A DNA stretch of 64,000 nt from positions 378,895 to 442,894 of the forward strand of contig NZ_FQZB01000003.1 of NCBI RefSeq assembly GCF_900141845.1, written 5' to 3'. This document shows positions 60,342 through 64,000 of this stretch, in pieces; positions within the stretch are counted from its first letter, which is position 1; each line of letters starts with the position of its first letter. The stretch is from Clostridium cavendishii DSM 21758. Lineage in GTDB: Bacteria > Bacillota > Clostridia > Clostridiales > Clostridiaceae. The position numbers were made by a program, and so were the translations under genes. The notes below the pieces were generated by a model that saw only the letters and a list, made by a program, of their open reading frames with translations, was not told the origin of the DNA and did not search any database.

Positions 60342-61505
60342 CTAAAACAATTTTCTTGCTCCATCACCTACTGATGCTACATAAAAACTAGCTTCATAAC
60401 CTATTTTTTCTTTATAACCTTTTCCTACATTTTTTACAAAATCCTCTATATTTTCATTTTTAACTAAAGATATAGTACATCCCCCAAAACCTGCTCCTGT
60501 CATTCTAGAACCTATTACACCTCTTTCTTCAAGTGCAAGCTCTACTAATGTATCAAGCTCAATTCCAGTAACTTCATACTTATCTTTTAAGGAATAATGA
60601 GATGATTTCATCAACTCTCCAAACTCACTTATTTTTCCTTGTTTTAATACTTCAACAGCTTTTTTAGTTCTTATGTTTTCAAGTACAGCATGTTCCGCTC
60701 TATCTCTACATACATCTCTTTTTATATATTGCTTTAAGTTTATAAATTCCTCTTCTGTTAAATCTCCTAATGAATTTATATCTTTATGTTCTTTTATATC
60801 ACTTAAAGCTTCTTCACATTCACTTCTTCTTTCATTGTATTTAGAGTCTGCAAGACCTCTCCTTTTATTAGTATTGGCTATTACTATAGATGCTCCATCT
60901 AAAGAAACTGGTACATATTCATACTTCAAATTATTTGTATCTAATAATATAGCGTGGTTCTCTTTTCCCATACCTATTGCAAATTGATCCATAATTCCAC
61001 AATTAACACCTATGAACTTATTTTCAGCCATTTGACTAAGTTTAACCATTTCAATCATATCTAAATCTAAGTCAAAATAATCCTTAAGCATAACTGAAGT
61101 TACAAGTTCTATGGATGCAGATGAAGAAAGTCCAGCTCCATTCGGTATGTTTCCATATACAAGAACATCCATACCATGATTTATGCTATACCCTTTTTCT
61201 TTAAACGCCCAAATAACACCTTTAGGATAGTTAGCCCAATCATCTTGTTTTATATTTTGTAAATCATTTATGGAGAATTCTATAATTCCTAAGTCCTCAA
61301 AGTTTAAAGAATACATTCTTACCAAACCATCTTCTCTTTTTCTTGAAACAGCATATGTTCCAAAACTTAAAGCACAAGGAAAAACATGTCCACCATTATA
61401 ATCTGTATGCTCACCTATTAAATTTACTCTACCTGGTGCAAAAAATATATTTTCAGCATTTACTTTAAAAATTTCTTTGAAGTCACTTTTTAATACATCT
61501 AACAT
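60342..61505 (-). CDS. galK: Galactokinase
   Basis: 387 aa, GHMP kinase. Galactokinase signature GRVNLIGEHTDYNGGHVFPCAL near 26-47, ATP-binding GAGLSSSASIELV, and GSRMTGAGFGGCTISLV at the C terminus. Phosphorylates alpha-D-galactose. AGGAGG precedes the ATG. Only 11 bp separate it from kdgK upstream, so the gal genes may be partly read from the kdu/kdg operon. Confidence 0.97.
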   Translation of the reverse strand: MLDVLKSDFKEIFKVNAENIFFAPGRVNLIGEHTDYNGGHVFPCALSFGTYAVSRKREDGLVRMYSLNFEDLGIIEFSINDLQNIKQDDWANYPKGVIWAFKEKGYSINHGMDVLVYGNIPNGAGLSSSASIELVTSVMLKDYFDLDLDMIEMVKLSQMAENKFIGVNCGIMDQFAIGMGKENHAILLDTNNLKYEYVPVSLDGASIVIANTNKRRGLADSKYNERRSECEEALSDIKEHKDINSLGDLTEEEFINLKQYIKRDVCRDRAEHAVLENIRTKKAVEVLKQGKISEFGELMKSSHYSLKDKYEVTGIELDTLVELALEERGVIGSRMTGAGFGGCTISLVKNENIEDFVKNVGKGYKEKIGYEASFYVASVGDGARKLF

Positions 61506-61516
61506 AAATATGCCTC

Positions 61517-62536
61517 CTATCTTGCTACTCCACCTGCTAATATTCCTGTAGTTATCCCTTTTATCTCTTCATAGCTTGCAATACTTGCATCCCCCTCTAT
61601 GGTATGCTTGTACACACCAGATGCTACTGCAAACTCTAACGCTTCTTTAATATCTTTATCATTTGCTAACTCACAAAGTAAACCTGCTGCAAAAGCGTCT
61701 CCTGCTCCCACCCTATCAGTAATATCAAATTCGTATTTGTTTGATGCTATAAGCTTATCTCCATCAAAAATTACTCCTCTTAAAGAATTTCTTGAAGTTG
61801 AAAAAGTTTCTCTAATAGTTGTTGCAACTAATCCTACATTAAGTTCCTTATTCATTTCTCCAAAAACTTTAATAAAGTAATCCTTTTCCTCTACTTCATC
61901 TTTAAAACTTACAGGTGTAAATTCATTACTTTTACTATTTAAATCTATCCAACCTATACATAAATCTACATCTTTAATAAGTTCTCTCATTACAGTTTTA
62001 AATGTTCCATAATCCCATAGCTTACTTCTATAATTTAAATCTACACTTATTTTAACATCATTTTTCTTAGCTACCTTTATAGCTTCCTTTAAAGCTTCAA
62101 CACAGTTTTCACCTAAAGCAGCCGTTATACCTGAAAAATGAAACCAATCTGCATCTTTAAACACTTCCTCAAACGAAAAGTCACCTTTTTTAGATGTTGA
62201 CATAGCTGAACTTTTTCTGTCATAGACTACTTTAGAGCTTCTTACAGAATTTCCATTTTCAAAATAATAAACTCCTAGTCTTTCTCCTCCATAAGCTATA
62301 TAACTAGTATCTACTCTATTACTATCTAAATATCTTTCTACCATATCTCCTATAGGATTTTCTGGCAACTTACTAACAAAAGTTGAATGTATTCCTAAAT
62401 TAGCTAAAAGCACTGCTACATTTGCTTCAGCACCACCAAAATTTATTTTGAAATCCTCTGCTTGTGAAAATCTTTTATTAGATTTTGGTGATAATCTCAT
62501 CATTATTTCACCAAAGGTAACTATTTTTTTCTTCAT
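61517..62536 (-). CDS. kdgK: 2-keto-3-deoxygluconate kinase (PfkB/ribokinase family)
   Basis: 339 aa. The ribokinase fold has the NFGGAEANVAVLLANLG substrate motif near the N terminus and the GAGDAFAAGLL anion hole/catalytic Asp near 280. Sequence features FGEIMMRLSPKSNKRFSQA and GITAALGENC fit KdgK. Phosphorylates KDG to KDPG for KdgA. The longest frame starts at a GTG that overlaps the SD AAGGTG; the ATG at 62536 is 6 nt behind it and is used. It follows kdgA directly. Confidence 0.92.
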   Translation of the reverse strand: MKKKIVTFGEIMMRLSPKSNKRFSQAEDFKINFGGAEANVAVLLANLGIHSTFVSKLPENPIGDMVERYLDSNRVDTSYIAYGGERLGVYYFENGNSVRSSKVVYDRKSSAMSTSKKGDFSFEEVFKDADWFHFSGITAALGENCVEALKEAIKVAKKNDVKISVDLNYRSKLWDYGTFKTVMRELIKDVDLCIGWIDLNSKSNEFTPVSFKDEVEEKDYFIKVFGEMNKELNVGLVATTIRETFSTSRNSLRGVIFDGDKLIASNKYEFDITDRVGAGDAFAAGLLCELANDKDIKEALEFAVASGVYKHTIEGDASIASYEEIKGITTGILAGGVAR

Positions 62537-62546
62537 AGTATACACC

Positions 62547-63191
62547 TTACTTTCCTCTTGCTAATTTAACTTTTTCTATAAATTGTCTTGAAAGTTCAGT
62601 AGTTTTTTCAAAATCTCCTTTAAGTGCTGGTGCTGTTAAGCTTCCGCCTATTCCAACTGCTACGCAGCCATTTTTAATCCAAGTGTCAATATTATCTAGT
62701 GAAACTCCACCTGTTGGCATTATTGAAACCTGTGGAAGAGGTGCTTTAATATCCTTAACTATTCCTGGTCCAAAGGCTGAACCTGGGAATAACTTAACTA
62801 CATCTGTTCCAGCTTCCATGGCCTTAATTATTTCTTGGATTGTCATACATCCTGCCATATATGGTATGTCATATCTATTACATAATTTTGAAGTTTCCAA
62901 ATCGAAGCTTGGACTTACTATAAATTCTGCTCCTTCTAAAATAGCTATTCTAGCAGTTTCACTGTCTAATACTGTTCCTGCTCCAACTACTATAGAATCA
63001 CCATACATCTCTTTTAATTTATCTATTACCTTATGCGCTTTAGGTACTGTAAAGGTTACTTCAATTGCATTAATTCCGCCTTTTATGCAAGAAGAAGCTA
63101 CATTTATAGCTTCTTCTATATTTTTTCCCCTTATTACAGCAACAACACCAGTTTCCATTACCTCATTTACTATTCTCATCTTATTTAACAT
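62547..63191 (-). CDS. kdgA: KDPG/KHG aldolase
   Basis: 214 aa TIM barrel, class I. The Schiff-base lysine is K133 in DVVKLFPGSAFGP and the catalytic Glu is E44 in AIEVTFTVP. Splits KDPG into pyruvate and glyceraldehyde-3-phosphate. AGGAG precedes the ATG. Middle of kduD-kdgA-kdgK, the shared end of pectin, hyaluronate and uronate breakdown. Confidence 0.95.
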   Translation of the reverse strand: MLNKMRIVNEVMETGVVAVIRGKNIEEAINVASSCIKGGINAIEVTFTVPKAHKVIDKLKEMYGDSIVVGAGTVLDSETARIAILEGAEFIVSPSFDLETSKLCNRYDIPYMAGCMTIQEIIKAMEAGTDVVKLFPGSAFGPGIVKDIKAPLPQVSIMPTGGVSLDNIDTWIKNGCVAVGIGGSLTAPALKGDFEKTTELSRQFIEKVKLARGK

Positions 63192-63247
63192 AATAATTTC
63201 TCCTTAGAATTAACGTAATTTTTTCTGTTATATATTGCTTTTTTAAA

Positions 63248-64000
63248 TTATCTAACTAACCATCCACCATCAACAGCTAATATATGTCCATTTACATAAT
63301 CAGATGCTCTACTTGATAAAAATACCACTGTTCCCATTAAATCAAATGGTTTAGCCCATTTTTCTGCTGGTATCCTTGAAAGAATTTCTGCATTTCTCTT
63401 TTCATCAGCTCTTATAGGCGCTGTGTTTGCAGTTTCTATATATCCAGGTGCTATTGCATTTATTTGAACATTGTGACAAGCTAATTCGTTTGCAAAAGCT
63501 TTAGTTAATCCAGCTACCCCATGCTTACTTGCAGTGTATGGAGGTACAAATTTTCCACCTTGGAATGAAAGCATTGAAGCTATGTTTATTATCTTTCCTG
63601 ATTTTTGTTCAACCATTATATTAGCTACAGCCTTACTTAAGTGATATACAGAGTTTAGATTTATATCCATTACTGCATCCCAATCTTCGTCTTTATATTC
63701 TAAAAGTGGAGCTCTTCTTATAGTTCCTGCATTGTTAACTAATATATCTATTCTTCCAAATTCTTTCATACAAGTTTCTACAACGCTTTCTCTATCTTCT
63801 TTCTTTGTTAAATCAGCTTGATGGAATACTATCTTTCTTCCTTCTTTTTCAACTAACTCTCTAGTTTCATCCCAATTTCTATCATAAGTTGGAACAAAAA
63901 GGTCTGCACCTGCTTTTGCTAATGCTACTACATAGCCTTGTCCAAGTCCTGTGTTTCCACCTGTTACTACTGCAACCTTTCCTTTTAAAGAAAAGAAATC
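63248..64000 (-). CDS. kduD: 2-dehydro-3-deoxy-D-gluconate 5-dehydrogenase (SDR), N-terminus outside window
   Basis: The frame is open through the right edge; the codon ending at 64000 reads into DFFSLKGKVAVVTGGNTGLG, the SDR NAD-binding glycine motif (TGGNTGLGQG). So the gene begins beyond the window, probably by only a few residues. The catalytic tetrad is visible: N of VNNAG, S of IASMLS and YTASK (Tyr/Lys). The end ILAVDGGWLVR is typical of KduD. Oxidises/reduces KDG and 2,5-diketo-3-deoxygluconate. It is upstream of kdgA and kdgK on the same strand, the usual order. Confidence 0.93.
   Translation of the reverse strand, partial: DFFSLKGKVAVVTGGNTGLGQGYVVALAKAGADLFVPTYDRNWDETRELVEKEGRKIVFHQADLTKKEDRESVVETCMKEFGRIDILVNNAGTIRRAPLLEYKDEDWDAVMDINLNSVYHLSKAVANIMVEQKSGKIINIASMLSFQGGKFVPPYTASKHGVAGLTKAFANELACHNVQINAIAPGYIETANTAPIRADEKRNAEILSRIPAEKWAKPFDLMGTVVFLSSRASDYVNGHILAVDGGWLVR

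Noticed and set aside
62683..63207. 174-codon plus-strand open frame opposite kdgA
   Set aside because: Lies wholly antisense to a well-conserved aldolase, has no proper ribosome site and shows no family resemblance; a by-product of AT-rich codon use.
1..64000. CRISPR arrays, tRNA/rRNA genes, transposases or phage genes
   Set aside because: Looked for and not seen: no regularly spaced repeats, no tRNA-like cloverleafs with conserved arms, no integrase or transposase motifs.

Overview
The window is AT-rich DNA from a low-GC Gram-positive, spore-forming anaerobe, most likely Clostridium sensu stricto (the C. perfringens / C. septicum / C. tertium neighbourhood). Four things point there: the spoIVFA-spoIVFB pair, the clostridial order radical SAM pair - rng - rplU - prp - rpmA - obgE - yhbY - nadD - yqeK, an archaeal-type PEP carboxylase, and AT-biased codon use with strong GGAGG ribosome sites and many TTG/GTG starts. 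The species is an inference. No rRNA, tRNA, CRISPR array, prophage or insertion sequence was seen; the window is mostly chromosomal backbone with metabolic accessory cassettes at both ends.

Layout. 1-7.5 kb: alpha-glucan use, with the end of a GH65 maltose phosphorylase, a short-form glycogen phosphorylase, a LacI regulator, and a binding protein plus two permeases of a sugar ABC importer driven by a clear operator-bearing promoter. 7.6-12.1 kb: ComEA, a D,D-carboxypeptidase, and a secreted M4 protease ending in a chitin-binding-like module. 12.4-23.1 kb: translation and ribosome-assembly genes (RluA-type synthase, LCP protein, yqeK, nadD, yhbY, obgE, then L21 leader-rplU-prp-rpmA, rng and two radical SAM family genes). 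23.3-41 kb: cell shape, division and sporulation (spoIVFA/FB, two rodA copies, minCDE, two PBP2 copies, mreBCD, radC, maf, DUF4321 and SPOR proteins). 41-46.5 kb: NlpC/P60 hydrolase, ppcA, an orphan HsdS-like specificity domain and a SpoVD/FtsI-type PBP.

46.6-49.1 kb is the most interesting cassette: a preQ1-I riboswitch with an intrinsic terminator in front of a nucleoside hydrolase (QueK), an ECF S-component (QrtT) and a radical SAM enzyme (QueL). This matches the queuine/queuosine salvage pathway described in gut clostridia: take up queuine or free it from queuosine, then cleave it to preQ1, whose level feeds back on the riboswitch.

49.2-64 kb: an ECF sigma/anti-sigma pair, a MATE exporter, a DeoR regulator with an OPA-type MFS transporter and a PHP hydrolase (a probable phosphorylated-substrate uptake unit) separated by a decayed GNAT acetyltransferase, a small membrane protein/XRE pair under a perfect palindrome, the galactose (Leloir) genes galK-galT-galM, and the ketodeoxygluconate genes kduD-kdgA-kdgK running off the right edge.

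Two wider patterns stand out. RodA and its partner PBP2 are each present as tandem duplicates within the same mre-min region. A family of about 68-bp intergenic repeats, each with two small palindromes, occurs five times (near obgE, minC and galT). Many starts were moved from the longest reading frame to the codon that sits at proper distance from a Shine-Dalgarno sequence.
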